In this document: one piece after another, positions 34,434 to 44,535 of the stretch | Layout of the letters: each line of letters starts with the position of its first letter | How positions within the stretch are numbered: the first letter of the stretch is position 1 | Assembly (NCBI GenBank): GCA_016717305.1 | Contig: JADKFY010000020.1 | Location: forward strand, 27,338-91,337 | Direction of reading: 5' to 3' | Source of the DNA: Flavobacteriales bacterium | GTDB taxonomy: Bacteria; Bacteroidota; Bacteroidia; Flavobacteriales_F; PHOS-HE28 | DNA: 64,000 bases | The notes under the pieces: generated by a model | The model's input: only the letters and a program-made list of their open reading frames with translations | Database searches by the model: none | Told to the model about the DNA's origin: nothing | Made by a program: the position numbers and the translations under genes

Positions 34434-36021
34434 CGGTGATGGCATTGGTGATGGTGAGATCCAACGGGACTCCGTAAGGGAATACTATCGATACATTGAG
34501 CGGTTGCACATCGTAGTGTTGCCAATTCGCGTTAGGTCGGTCCCAGCTCCCTTCTTGGAGCGCAACAGCACGTGGCACCAGTGCGGTCCAAGCACCGTCC
34601 TTGCGTTCGGCGGTGAGCGTGTCCCGACCTGCGATGAGCTGTGGTGCGTTCTCCATGGGCCCGCTCCAAGTCAATCGAAAAGGTGCTTCAGAAGAAGACC
34701 GCAATGTGAGCTTCTCGCCACGTTCAACCGTTACATCATTCGCAGCTAGTCGCTTGTTAAGTCGATCCCAATAGGCATTGACGGTTGCTCGCATGCCAGC
34801 GAATGAACTGATGGTATGGACCACCGAAAAGCGATGCACATCGGCTGGTGTGAGGGAAACATGACCGTACTTCTTCCGGTCCTGCAGAACGGAAGGTTGG
34901 ATCTCTTCGATGGTGTGATCGTACTTCTCCATGAATTCGCCCTTCACGTATAGTTCCTGCAATGCCTGGTACGCATAGCGGTCGCGCAACAAACGCCATT
35001 CGGGGATACGCAGGAACCAATGCGCAATGGCATCGTTGATGAAGTAGAGCGGCTCTCCCTCCGGCGGGAACATCAGCAACGCATCCCAGAAGATCGGATA
35101 GAACACCCCGGTGCGCTCATTCATCACCAACCATTGGTTGTGGTACTGGTCCATGTGCTTGGTGTTCACCACTACCATGGCGGCGAGGTAGCGTGCATAC
35201 GTGTCCACGTCGATCAATTTGGCCAACGTATCCCTGCGCTCCGATAATGTGCGCAAGGTGTCCTGGACCACGGAGATCAGCGCTTTCAACTGCGCCTGCG
35301 CTGCAGTGCTGTCGGCCTTTCCCACGAATTCCCAATGATCGGCACTCTCCCACAACCGACGCTTGGGCGGAAGCTTGCGGTCGATGATCGGGGCATAGTC
35401 CCCTTTGAAGACCGGCACCTCTTTCTTCGCAATGCCCCTGATCTTCTCGAAGTCGCCATCGATCTGTTCGTACATCTCCATCACACCTTGGTCGGAGTCG
35501 TTGATCCTCACGTAGACCATTTCGTTCCACGGAACCGGAACTCCCATGCGGCCAGCGATCCAAATGCCCAAGTGGTTGTTCACCATGTTGAAGGACTTGG
35601 GGTTGATCACATTGAGCTTGCGGTAGGGCGCGAAGGGATTGTCCTTTTTCAATTTCAACCGGAAGGATCTCTTATCGCCTAGATAGTGGGACGCGGAGTA
35701 CATGCCGCGATACCGGAACGTGACTGGGTACTCCACTCCATGTTCCAGCACAATTGCCGGAAATTTCTCACCTCCGCTCCAAGGCAGATCGCTTTCCAAT
35801 TGATCCAACGAGGCTTGGTCGATGCGAAGATCCAACTGGCGCAGGCGGTGCGGTCCGGGGTCTTGGGAAAGCCCGTCAACGGTGGTACTGAGGAAGGAAG
35901 CCGCAGAGATCTTGATCGCCCGATCGGGGCCCAATAGGAACACGAACACCACCAATGAAAGCACCACGGCGATCAGCAGAAACCACCACCCGGCACCGAT
36001 GCCTTTGCTCTCTCGGCTCAT
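34417..36021 (-). CDS. CotH kinase family protein
   Basis: A 534-residue protein with an N-terminal membrane helix (about 10-30). CotH-type motifs are a R-Y-R-G-M-Y-S-A-S-H-Y loop, KRSFRLKLKKDNPF (the Lys region), a NPKSF helix, VYVRINDSDQGVMEMYEQID with the Gly/Glu region, and a late FYPIFWDALL with a Trp-Asp pair. CotH proteins phosphorylate spore-coat or other surface proteins in some bacteria, but the Bacteroidota targets are unknown. Its start overlaps the preceding membrane-protein gene by 4 bases (ATGA), and its end overlaps the beta-helix gene. I infer that these proteins act together at the cell envelope. Confidence 0.82.
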   Translation of the reverse strand: MSRESKGIGAGWWFLLIAVVLSLVVFVFLLGPDRAIKISAASFLSTTVDGLSQDPGPHRLRQLDLRIDQASLDQLESDLPWSGGEKFPAIVLEHGVEYPVTFRYRGMYSASHYLGDKRSFRLKLKKDNPFAPYRKLNVINPKSFNMVNNHLGIWIAGRMGVPVPWNEMVYVRINDSDQGVMEMYEQIDGDFEKIRGIAKKEVPVFKGDYAPIIDRKLPPKRRLWESADHWEFVGKADSTAAQAQLKALISVVQDTLRTLSERRDTLAKLIDVDTYARYLAAMVVVNTKHMDQYHNQWLVMNERTGVFYPIFWDALLMFPPEGEPLYFINDAIAHWFLRIPEWRLLRDRYAYQALQELYVKGEFMEKYDHTIEEIQPSVLQDRKKYGHVSLTPADVHRFSVVHTISSFAGMRATVNAYWDRLNKRLAANDVTVERGEKLTLRSSSEAPFRLTWSGPMENAPQLIAGRDTLTAERKDGAWTALVPRAVALQEGSWDRPNANWQHYDVQPLNVSIVFPYGVPLDLTITNAITDAEIK

Positions 36022-36425
36022 CGTGAACGGCCCGCGCCCAAGAGCAGGACCAACATGATCAGAACTGTGAGCACAAGGAAACTTAGATTAAGGCCAAGGC
36101 CGAGCAAGGTGGCCAACAACATGACAGGGACCCACAAGCCCTGATGGTGATCACCACGACTGAACAAACCCGCCACCGTAACGCCAACGGCAATGATGAT
36201 GGAGGGAAGAATGCCCTCATGGAAGAAGCGCAGAACCAATACCAAGGCATACGCAGCAACAAGCAACAACAAGGAAAGAGCACCACGTCGCTCCGAAGGT
36301 CGCTGGCCCGCATTCCAACACCAACCGATGAGCACCAATGCCACGGCCAGCATTGCGAAAAGGGTGATCACTTCCACCCACCCGTGCAAAAGGGCGCCGG
36401 TCCATCGTTCGGCTTCGCTGCGCAT
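36018..36425 (-). CDS. Small multi-pass membrane protein, first gene of the CotH operon
   Basis: A 135-residue protein with about four or five hydrophobic segments (VITLFAMLAVALVLIGWCW, LSLLLLVAAYALVLVL, ILPSIIIAVGVTVAGLFS and a long C-terminal pair). It shares a 4-base overlap with the CotH gene. I do not recognise the family. It could be a membrane partner or exporter subunit for the CotH proteins. ATG 36425 was chosen; an upstream start at 36455 is possible. Confidence 0.68.
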   Translation of the reverse strand: MRSEAERWTGALLHGWVEVITLFAMLAVALVLIGWCWNAGQRPSERRGALSLLLLVAAYALVLVLRFFHEGILPSIIIAVGVTVAGLFSRGDHHQGLWVPVMLLATLLGLGLNLSFLVLTVLIMLVLLLGAGRSR

Positions 36426-36606
36426 TGCGTCCTGCTTTAAGCGTGCAAGGTGCAATTGCCAACGGTCGCTACGACCAACGGTAACAAAGAGTTTTCAAGA
36501 TGGGGTTGGGAACAGCCAAGAACGGCACACGGCCACAGGGCGAATGGCACCCACTACGAAACAGAATTCCTTGGTAAGCTTCCCGATGTCCGCAAGTTGA
36601 CGTGGA

Positions 36607-37119
36607 CTACCCTTTCAAGTAGCGCTCCATCCAACTTTCGTGCAAGGGTACCCGGAATTGGTTACGCAGATCACCGACGGTCGACACCAAGTCATCATAG
36701 ACGATCGTGTCCGCGGTGATCGCACCTTGCTTCAATAATTCAGGAAGCTCTTCCAACCGGAAACTGGACAATTTGTCGGGGTGCTCGTAGTACATGATCA
36801 TCCGATCGGTGAGCGTAAGGTTGAGGTCGAGCTCCAGTTGTTTTATGAAGCCAACACTCTTATCGATGCTACATCCTGAGGCCGCTGCTTGTACCTCATC
36901 CACTGCGATAACGACGAAGCGATCATACAGGACATCCACGGTGGCATCCAGTTCTGCGCCATGCGCAGCCCAGCTTCCGGTGAAATTCGCACCTAGGTCA
37001 CGCACCATGCGTTGTTCCGCTGCACTTAGAACACGTGCCGCTTTGTACACCCAGGTGCGGGCATGGTCCGGCATATCGGTGATGCGCTTGATACTGGGGG
37101 CTGTTTCTAAGGTTGTCAT
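36607..37119 (-). CDS. Conserved Bacteroidota protein often labelled ABC transporter ATPase
   Basis: A 170-residue protein from a family common in Flavobacteria. Conserved features seen are RTWVYKAARVLSAAE near the start, GSWAAHGAELDA, RFVVIAVDE, AASGCSIDKSVGFIKQLE and VPLHESWM near the end. There is no Walker A or B motif, so the usual name is misleading. The AASGCSID cysteine is invariant in the members I recall. It lies next to two Fe-S proteins, MlaD and an amidase, an order that I recall as conserved in this group, so a link with the envelope or with electron transfer is possible. Confidence 0.75.
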   Translation of the reverse strand: MTTLETAPSIKRITDMPDHARTWVYKAARVLSAAEQRMVRDLGANFTGSWAAHGAELDATVDVLYDRFVVIAVDEVQAAASGCSIDKSVGFIKQLELDLNLTLTDRMIMYYEHPDKLSSFRLEELPELLKQGAITADTIVYDDLVSTVGDLRNQFRVPLHESWMERYLKG

Positions 37120-37348
37120 GGCTCCTGCTTCGTTCGTTCCCGGTGCAAGTTGCAAACGATATACCAAAGTTCACAACCGGAATGTTCGAACTTATGTACG
37201 AGATGAATGTTGATTGGGTTCGAAGAGGGGGTGGGGAATTAATGATCGGCATTAGATCATTCCCTTATCCAAATTGGAATTTGTTGGGAACAGCGCCCGC
37301 ATTTATTGGCACCAATTCTGACCCGTATGAAGGGAAGAGAAGGGTCGA

Positions 37349-38140
37349 TCACAGATCCGCCGCCTCAGCGATCAATTCCGCGATATCCTTCACTTGTACT
37401 TCGCCTTCCTTGTTGAAGTGCTTCACACCGTCGGTGAGCATGGTGTTGCAGAAGGGACAGCCGGCAGCGATCACACTCGGTTGCATGCCCAGTGCTTCTT
37501 CGCTGCGCTCAACGTTCACTTCCTTGTTGCCGGGTTCGGCTTCTTTGAACATTTGCGCACCACCGGCACCGCAGCACAGTCCTTTTGCACGACTACGCTT
37601 CATCTCAACCAGTTCAATATCCAGCTTGGCCAACACTTCGCGTGGTGCTTCGTATTCGCCGTTCCCACGACCCAAGTAGCACGGGTCATGGAAGGTGATC
37701 CGTTTCCCTTGGAAGCTTCCTCCTTTCACTTTCAATTTTCCTTCCTTGAAGAGCGTGTTGATGAATTGTGTGTGGTGCATCACTTCATACACACCGCCCA
37801 GGACCGGGTATTCGTTCTTCAGCGTATTGAAGCAATGCGGACATGCCGTTACGATCCTTTTCACCGCGTAGCCATTCAGCACGGCGATGTTCTGCATGGC
37901 CTGCATTTGGAAAAGGAATTCGTTCCCAGCGCGACGTGCGGGATCGCCGGTGCAGCTTTCTTCTTGGCCCAGCACGGCGAATTTCACGCCGGCACCATTC
38001 AATAATTTAGCGAATGCTTTCGTGATCTTCTTAGCGCGATCATCGAAACTGCCGGCGCAGCCGACCCAGAACAGTACTTCCGGTACTTCACCGGCGGCGG
38101 CGTAATCCGCCATGGTGCGAATGTTCAGGGTATCGCTCAT
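37349..38140 (-). CDS. Fe-S binding protein with two CCG-type cysteine domains
   Basis: A 263-residue protein of the heterodisulfide-reductase-B/LutA type. Two cysteine-rich CCG-like regions are seen: WVGCAGS, ESCTGDPARRAG and ACPHCFNTLKNEYP in the first half, and DPCYLGRGNG, GLCCGAGGAQM and CPFCNTMLTDG in the second. Such domains bind a non-cubane Fe-S cluster and form redox partners. The start overlaps the stop of the upstream Fe-S gene by 4 bases (ATGA), so the two subunits are coupled and probably form a complex. Confidence 0.88.
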   Translation of the reverse strand: MSDTLNIRTMADYAAAGEVPEVLFWVGCAGSFDDRAKKITKAFAKLLNGAGVKFAVLGQEESCTGDPARRAGNEFLFQMQAMQNIAVLNGYAVKRIVTACPHCFNTLKNEYPVLGGVYEVMHHTQFINTLFKEGKLKVKGGSFQGKRITFHDPCYLGRGNGEYEAPREVLAKLDIELVEMKRSRAKGLCCGAGGAQMFKEAEPGNKEVNVERSEEALGMQPSVIAAGCPFCNTMLTDGVKHFNKEGEVQVKDIAELIAEAADL

Positions 38141-39453
38141 TGCGTCCAATCCATTCGTTTATCCGGTCCGAAAGCCCACGGCGCTCCGTTGTTCTCCACG
38201 TTCGTGAACATGCTGGTCAATGCCGGACGCGACTTGCTTTCTTCCATTACCGAGTAGCGGCGCATATCGATGATGATCCCCACCGGATCAATATTGATCG
38301 GACAAGCCTGCGTACATGCGTTGCAGGTTGTGCATGCCCACAACTCTTCATCGGAAATGTAGCTGTGCAGGCTCTTTCCATCGTCCTCCCACTTGCCCTT
38401 TACATCGATCACCTTGCCCACTTCCTCCAAGCGATCGCGGGTATCCATCATGATCTTGCGTGGGCTCAATAGTTTGCCGGTGAGATTCGCTGGACATTCG
38501 CTGGTACACCTACCACATTCGGTGCAGGAGTATGCATCCATCAAATTCTTCCAGGTGAGGTCGAACACGTCCTTCGCTCCGAATCGTTCCGGTACCTCGG
38601 TGCCTGCCACGTTGTTCACCATGGGTTCCGGTGGCGGTATGGAGGGATCCATCATGGACTTCACCTCTCCTGCCACACGCGGCATGTTCTTGATCTGTGT
38701 CTTCGGAAAGAGGTTGCTGTAGAACGTATTCGGAAAGGCCAAAAGGATATGGAAGTGCTTGCTGTACGGCAGGTAGTTCAGGAAGGCGAGTATGCCTACG
38801 ATGTGGAACCACCAGAACCCGCGTTCAAAAGCCAACACCGTGCCGGTGGACATGCTTTCGAAGAAGGGGCGCAACCACGTGCTAACAGGGTAGCTTCCCG
38901 CTGTAGTGTAATGCTCCACACCGCGCCCAGCAAGCACTTGGTCCGTGGCATTCATCTTCAAAAAAGCCCCCATCAAAAGGATCTCCATCACCAGGATCAA
39001 GGTGGCATCCGTCTTCGGCCATTTGGTCATTTCATTGGCCCAGAACCGAGGGATCCGCAGTACAAGCCTTCGCACCAAAAAGATCACGCAGGCCACCAAC
39101 ACAGCAAGTGCCAACCATTCGAAACTACCAATGAGGACATCGTAGAGAATACCCATGGAACCGAAGATGCGGTGCGTTCCAATCAACCCATCGATCACGA
39201 TCTCCAGCACTTCCAAGTTGATGATCACGAAGCCCGCGTAGACGATGATGTGCAGGATGCCAGCAATGGGCCGAACCACCATTTTCCCTTGGCCAAGTGC
39301 TAACCGTGCCATAACGCCCATGCGCTCACCCAACCGATCATTGCGATCCTCGGTCCTACCCAATAGGATGTTACGCTGGATGGTCCGTAGATTCTTTGCG
39401 AAGAACAGCACCGCTGCAAGGAAAACAATCGCGAAGATGATCTGCGACACCAT
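38137..39453 (-). CDS. Membrane Fe-S protein with two 4Fe-4S motifs
   Basis: A 438-residue protein. About five or six membrane helices cover the first 300 residues. Two classic motifs follow, CTECGRCTSECP (about residue 305) and CTTCNACTQACP (about 375), each for a 4Fe-4S cluster. It resembles the membrane subunit of heterodisulfide-reductase-like oxidoreductases (HdrE/HdrD-like) that pass electrons to or from quinone, although the electron donor is not known in this lineage. It starts 2 bases after the mlaD stop and is coupled to the CCG protein, consistent with an electron-transfer complex. Confidence 0.86.
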   Translation of the reverse strand: MVSQIIFAIVFLAAVLFFAKNLRTIQRNILLGRTEDRNDRLGERMGVMARLALGQGKMVVRPIAGILHIIVYAGFVIINLEVLEIVIDGLIGTHRIFGSMGILYDVLIGSFEWLALAVLVACVIFLVRRLVLRIPRFWANEMTKWPKTDATLILVMEILLMGAFLKMNATDQVLAGRGVEHYTTAGSYPVSTWLRPFFESMSTGTVLAFERGFWWFHIVGILAFLNYLPYSKHFHILLAFPNTFYSNLFPKTQIKNMPRVAGEVKSMMDPSIPPPEPMVNNVAGTEVPERFGAKDVFDLTWKNLMDAYSCTECGRCTSECPANLTGKLLSPRKIMMDTRDRLEEVGKVIDVKGKWEDDGKSLHSYISDEELWACTTCNACTQACPINIDPVGIIIDMRRYSVMEESKSRPALTSMFTNVENNGAPWAFGPDKRMDWTQ

Positions 39454-39455
39454 GC

Positions 39456-40484
39456 TCAAGGCTTCTTCTGTTCCTCCAACGCACGACCGATCCGATCGAT
39501 ATCGCTGTCGCTCAACTTTGGCAGACGGTCCTTCTTTCCAAAGAGCGAGAGGTGTACATACCTGTTCGGGTTCAAACGGAAATCTTCCATCAACAAGTCC
39601 AATTCGCGACTTGCGCTGTTCAGGTTGTTGTACAAGCTGTCCTCTTTCAGCAATTTGCCCATGGAGCCTTGACCATTGTTGATGTCGGCAGTGATCTTGT
39701 GCATGTCTTCCGTAACGGCAGCAAGTTCGTCCATGATGGCGCGCAGCTTACCATGTGCGAGCTCGGCGCTCAAGGTATCCAGGTTGCTGAAGATGTGGTC
39801 CATCTCGTCGCTGTTGTTCGCCAAGGTACCGCTCACCCTTTCCAGGTTCTTCATGGTCGAGGTAAGTGAAGCACTTTCCCTTTCCACCAATTGGTCGATC
39901 TTTTCGGCAGCTTGACTTAAACTTTCCAAGGCCTTGCGAATATTCGTGAAACTGCTATCGATGTCGCCGACGGTTTGCGGATTGAGGATCTGTTGGAAAG
40001 AGATCAGTACAGAGTCGACCGAGGCGAACACCCCTTCTGCCTTCGCCTTCAACGGATCGATGTTCTCTCCCAACGCATCGGTGAAGCTCAGCTCCACATC
40101 ACCAATGAGGGTATCGCCCGGTTGCGCCATCTCGTTACTGGAGCCAACGAAGATCTGGATCGCCCGCGAGAACAGGTCCGAACTGTAGATCTGCACTTTG
40201 CTGTCCCTCGGCAATTTGAGGTCGTCCTCGTTCACTTGGAAATCCACCACGATCCGGCCACTTCCATCAGGCATCATTCCGGTGCTCACCACCAAGCCCA
40301 CTTTGAACCCATTGAAATAGACCGGACTTGCCCCTGCAATGCCGGATACGTTGTTGTACACGGCGTGATAGACATTCCGTTTCTGGAACAGGTCAAGGCC
40401 CTTCAGGAAGTTGATCCCGAAGATGAGCAACCCCACACCGGCCAAAACGAGCAATGCAATGGAGTATTCGCGTTTGAATTTCAT
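39456..40484 (-). CDS. mlaD: MlaD family (MCE domain) lipid-transport protein
   Basis: A 342-residue protein. One N-terminal membrane helix covers about 7-26 (SIALLVLAGVGLLIFGINFL). The MCE domain covers about 35-120 (VYHAVYNNVSGIAGASPVYF, YFNGFKVGLVV). A long C-terminal helical region contains coiled-coil heptads (ESASLTSTMKNLERVSGTLA). MCE proteins form hexameric rings that carry phospholipid between membranes. The amidase gene lies 46 bases upstream on the same strand. The mlaE and mlaF partners are not in the window. Start ATG 40484 is clear. Confidence 0.88.
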   Translation of the reverse strand: MKFKREYSIALLVLAGVGLLIFGINFLKGLDLFQKRNVYHAVYNNVSGIAGASPVYFNGFKVGLVVSTGMMPDGSGRIVVDFQVNEDDLKLPRDSKVQIYSSDLFSRAIQIFVGSSNEMAQPGDTLIGDVELSFTDALGENIDPLKAKAEGVFASVDSVLISFQQILNPQTVGDIDSSFTNIRKALESLSQAAEKIDQLVERESASLTSTMKNLERVSGTLANNSDEMDHIFSNLDTLSAELAHGKLRAIMDELAAVTEDMHKITADINNGQGSMGKLLKEDSLYNNLNSASRELDLLMEDFRLNPNRYVHLSLFGKKDRLPKLSDSDIDRIGRALEEQKKP

Positions 40485-40529
40485 GCAGTGCCCAAAGGTG
40501 GGTGAATTTTCCGGTGTTGATCGTTCAGA

Positions 40530-41717
40530 CTAGTGCGCATCCGTCAATTTAAGCGCTTCTTGGAGACCTATTCGTACCCCATTCTTGAATGCCACGATGA
40601 AGCAACCGTCGTAGCCCTTGGTCCTGTACTCCTCTTGCAGCTTTCTTGCTTCGTCCAGATCCTTGGCGGCACCTGCCGTGTATTTGAACAGGCCTGCACC
40701 ATGGTGTTCCTCCACCCCTACAATTCCATTGAAGTTCTTGGGTTTGGGGTCGATCTGTTTGGAACTGGTCGCGATCTGCACCTTGAACACAACGCCGCTG
40801 GCCACAGCAACCACTGGGGGGGGCGGCCCTGGGCTGGAACCCTTGGGTGGCTCTACGCGGGTCGCGGCTGGGACACCACCATTGCCTTCAACCGTGGTCT
40901 TGTATTCCTTGAAAGCGCGATAAATAGCCGAGGCCATGTAGTCTTGGCCTTGGTCACCTTGTAGGTAGTCCTCTTCCGTCGGGTTAGTCAAAAAGCCCAA
41001 CTCCACCAATACACTGGGCATGGTGTTGTAGCTGATCACAAGGAAGCCGGCCTGCTTTACCCCTCGGTCCGGCCTACCCACACGCTCCTTGAACTGCTTT
41101 TGTATAAGGGCACTCAGAAGAAGGCTGTGATCCAAGTGCACATTCTGACGCAAGCTCAACGCGATCATGCTCTCGGGATCCTTGGGGTCGTAACCGTCAT
41201 ATTTCAGCTCATGGCCATCTTCCAAAAGGATAGCCGCGTTCTCCTGTTGCGCAACGCGCATGTTCGCCTCGGTCTTATGAAGGCCCATCACGTAGGTCTC
41301 ACACCCATTGGGCGAATTCTTTTCATTCGCGTTGCAGTGTACACTGATGAACACATCGGCCTTGGCGGCATTGGCGATGTTGCACCGCTCCTTCAACTCG
41401 ATGAACGTGTCGTTTTCCCGGGTGTAGATCACCTTCACATCCGGATAGGTCTCGTTGATGTACTTGCCGATCAGCTTGACCACGTTCAACGAAACGTGCT
41501 TCTCCGTTGTCTTATACCTGCCCGTTCCCAGATTTCCGGGATCCTTGCCCCCATGGCCTGCATCGAGCACAACCGTGTGTATGCGATTGGGATCGCGCGG
41601 TTGGGAATGGACCGTTGTTGAAGCAAGGAAAAGGAGGAATACGAGGAACTCTGGCAACCCAAAACCCTTCGTGGACCTTCGGATACGAGCTATGGGGCTG
41701 CTTCCTTTCGAACCCAT
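40530..41717 (-). CDS. N-acetylmuramoyl-L-alanine amidase with SPOR domain
   Basis: A 395-residue exported peptidoglycan hydrolase. A signal peptide covers about 15-38 (FLVFLLFLASTTVHS). The Amidase_3 domain covers about 45-260, with a zinc-site His in VVLDAGHGGKDPG, Glu in TTEKHVSLNVV, and HCNANEKNSPNGCETYV. The C-terminal 75 residues (VFKVQIATSSKQIDPKPKNF to GCFIVAFKNG) form a SPOR domain that targets glycan stripped of stem peptides at division sites. In-frame upstream ATGs at 41729, 41786 and 41852 add non-family sequence. The gene is divergent from lptD. Confidence 0.88.
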   Translation of the reverse strand: MGSKGSSPIARIRRSTKGFGLPEFLVFLLFLASTTVHSQPRDPNRIHTVVLDAGHGGKDPGNLGTGRYKTTEKHVSLNVVKLIGKYINETYPDVKVIYTRENDTFIELKERCNIANAAKADVFISVHCNANEKNSPNGCETYVMGLHKTEANMRVAQQENAAILLEDGHELKYDGYDPKDPESMIALSLRQNVHLDHSLLLSALIQKQFKERVGRPDRGVKQAGFLVISYNTMPSVLVELGFLTNPTEEDYLQGDQGQDYMASAIYRAFKEYKTTVEGNGGVPAATRVEPPKGSSPGPPPPVVAVASGVVFKVQIATSSKQIDPKPKNFNGIVGVEEHHGAGLFKYTAGAAKDLDEARKLQEEYRTKGYDGCFIVAFKNGVRIGLQEALKLTDAH

Positions 41718-41893
41718 AACGACAAGCATGAAAAGATAAAGCGGACCGGCCCCAACACGCAACCACGAAAAACTACGTTCTACCATTTCAGCGACCCACA
41801 CGGGTGTTGTGTATTTTCGCGGCCCGCGAATGGATATTGATGACGGAACCACGTTGTTGCAACACCATACGGTGCGAAAGTAGCGGGTACGAT

Positions 41894-44401
41894 ATGCAGG
41901 CAGGTTCCACGTTCCGTGCAGTTTTCATCATTTTCCTGTTGATGCTCGTGCAATACCCCGGCCACGGCGCAAACCCTTGAGAGTGAAGTGAAGTACGGAG
42001 CACGGGACAGCATGCGGTACGATATAGCCGAGCAAACCGTATACCTTTTTGGGGCAGCGACCGTGAAATACGGTGAAGTGGAACTCTCTGCCGATCGGAT
42101 CATCTTCAGCTTCAAGAACGAGGAAGCGCAGGCTTTTGGTGCGCCCGACAGTACCGGGACAATTGTTGGCAAACCGGAATTCGTGCAGGACGGCCACACG
42201 ATCAATGCCGATAGCATCCGCTACAATTTCCAAAGCAAGCAAGGTCTTATCCGCGAGGTGCGCACCCAGGAACAGGAAAGTTGGGTAAGTGCAAAGCTGA
42301 GCAAGCGCTTGGCCGATGGCGAGGTACACAGCAAGGGTGGAATGATCACCACATGTGATCGCCCCAAACCGCACTACCACTTCAAGGTGACACGGATGAT
42401 CGTGATCCCGGACGACAAGATCGTGACCCGTGCTGCCTACATGAAGGTGGGCAATGTGCCTACCCCACTTGCCCTGCCATTCGGCCTTTTTCCCAATAGT
42501 AAAGGTGGATCCAGCGGGGTGCTCATCCCCACGTGGGGCGTGGACCAGAGCCGTGGGTACTATTTGCTCAATGGTGGCTGGTACCAGCCGATCAACGACC
42601 ATGTGGATGCCCAGATCACCGGCGATATTTACAGCCGTGGCTCATGGGCTTTGCGTGCAGGCTCTCGCTACCGCACACGATACCGCTTCAATGGCAACGT
42701 GGACCTGAGCTACAGCACGTTGCTCAACAGCGACAGGGAGTTCCCGGACTTCAGTCGGCAGCGCAACTTCTTTGTGCGATGGAGCCACGTGGTGGATCCC
42801 AAGGCCAGCCTTACCAGCCGTTTCAACGCGAGCGTGAACCTGGGTACGAGCAACAACTTCACCAACAACTTCAACAGCACCAGAGCGATTACCTGAGCAA
42901 CACCTTCCAGAGCAACATCAGTTGGTCGCGACTTTGGCCCGGTAAACCGTACAACCTGAGCGCCAACTTGAGGCATAGTCAGAATACACTGAACAAGACC
43001 TTCGACCTTACGCTGCCCTTGGTCACCTTCAACGTGCAACGGATCTTCCCATTCCAACAGATCCGGCCCGTTGCCGCACCGCCGCGCTTTTACGACCAGA
43101 TCGGGTTCACCTACACCGGAAATTTCGAGAACAGACTGAATACCACAGAGAACAACTTGGCACTCGATAACCTCGGTTTCCTCACACGCAGCATGCGCAA
43201 TGGAGTGCGTCATTCCGCCGCTGTTACCACCACCATCAAAAGCAAACTCTTCACCCTGAACCCGGAATTCCGGTTCACCGATCGCTGGTACTTTGATTAT
43301 TTGCGCAAGACGTACGACCCTGAGACCAACACCACCACCACCGATACCGTACCAGGTTTCAAACGCGTGGGCGAATGGAGCACGGGTGCGACGCTCACCA
43401 GCAAACTCTACGGCATGTACGGATTCCGGGGCAATGGGCTGAAGGCGATCCGCCACGTGATCACCCCTAGTGTCGGTTTCAACTACCGCCCGGACCTCTC
43501 CACACAGATCGAAGGACCCTTCGGCATTGATGGTGCGATCAGCAACTATTCGCCATTCGACAATGGCATCTACGGGAAACCATCAGCAGGCGAAAGCGGC
43601 ACGCTGAATTTCGGCCTTATCCAGAACTTGGAGGCGAAGGTGCGCGATGGAAAAGCCACTACGGACAGCACGAATACGAGCAATGCGATCAAGTACAAGA
43701 AGATCAAACTGTTCGATTTCGTAGGGCTTACCGCCAATTACGATCTGCTCCAGGACAGCGTGCGATGGTCGCCGGTGAACGTGGCCGCCCGTACTTCTTT
43801 CTTCAACAAAGTGAACTTGAACTTCGTGAGCATTTGGGACCCTTATGCCGTGAACGACCTTGGCCAACGCATCGCCACCAGCGAACGATCGCAAACCGGA
43901 AAATTGGCGCGCATGACCTATACCAACGTGGCCTTGGGTTTCGAACTCCAGAGCAAGCGGTATGGCCAACCGGTCGGCAGTAAGAATACCAATGATCAGC
44001 AAGTGGTGGAAGACAGCGACCCAAGCAAAGGTGCCCGCGTCAACTTCAGCTTGCCATGGCGGTTGGGTGTGAACTACAGCTACGACATCAGCCGTTCGTA
44101 TCTGGGCGGCGAGGTTAGCGATTCCCAACGCCAAAGTATTCTGGTGAACGCCGATGTAACGATCTTGAAATACTGGAAACTCGGCTACTCCGGCGGTTAT
44201 GATCTGCAAGCCGGGGAATGGACACCCACTTCGCTCAACTTGTACTGGGACCTGCATTGCTGGGAATTCAACTTCAACATCATCCCGCTTGGTGTGCGCA
44301 AGAGCTTCAGCTTCCGCATCAATGTGAAGGCGAGCATTTTGCGTGATCTGAAATTCGAGCAACGCAGGCCTTACGGGAACACAAGGAATTTGTTGTATTG
44401 A
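41894..44401 (+). CDS. lptD: LPS-assembly protein LptD (two compensating frameshifts)
   Basis: An outer-membrane LPS insertion barrel of about 835 residues. A signal peptide starts at 41894 (GSTFRAVFIIFLLMLV). The OstA-type periplasmic domain follows (TLESEVKYGARDSMRYDIAE onward). The long C-terminal barrel has many alternating strands and ends RRPYGNTRNLLY. Read literally the gene breaks twice. An extra C in the run at 41956-41959 separates the signal peptide from the mature part, and a missing C near 42880 separates the N-terminal part from the barrel. Correcting both gives an uninterrupted LptD, and they cancel in length. It is divergent from the amidase. Confidence 0.85.
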
Positions 44402-44535
44402 ATAAAGCCATGCGCAGATGGCCAATTCGTATTAAGCATGGCCCATGTCCGGGGTAGTTGTGTGTGAACAAATATGGAACTGTGTGCGTTTCTCACACCA
44501 GGATCCAACAGTGAGGGATAGCTTCGCCGATCACC

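Noticed and set aside
36018..36600. Plus-strand frames across the membrane-protein gene
   Set aside because: They are antisense to a gene with clear transmembrane structure and have no motif.
36607..37119. ABC transporter ATPase as a functional name
   Set aside because: There is no Walker A, Walker B or signature motif, so the name was not used as a function.
42528..42539. CCCCACGTGGGG palindrome as a ParB site
   Set aside because: It lies inside the LptD coding sequence and its flanks do not fit the parS pattern.
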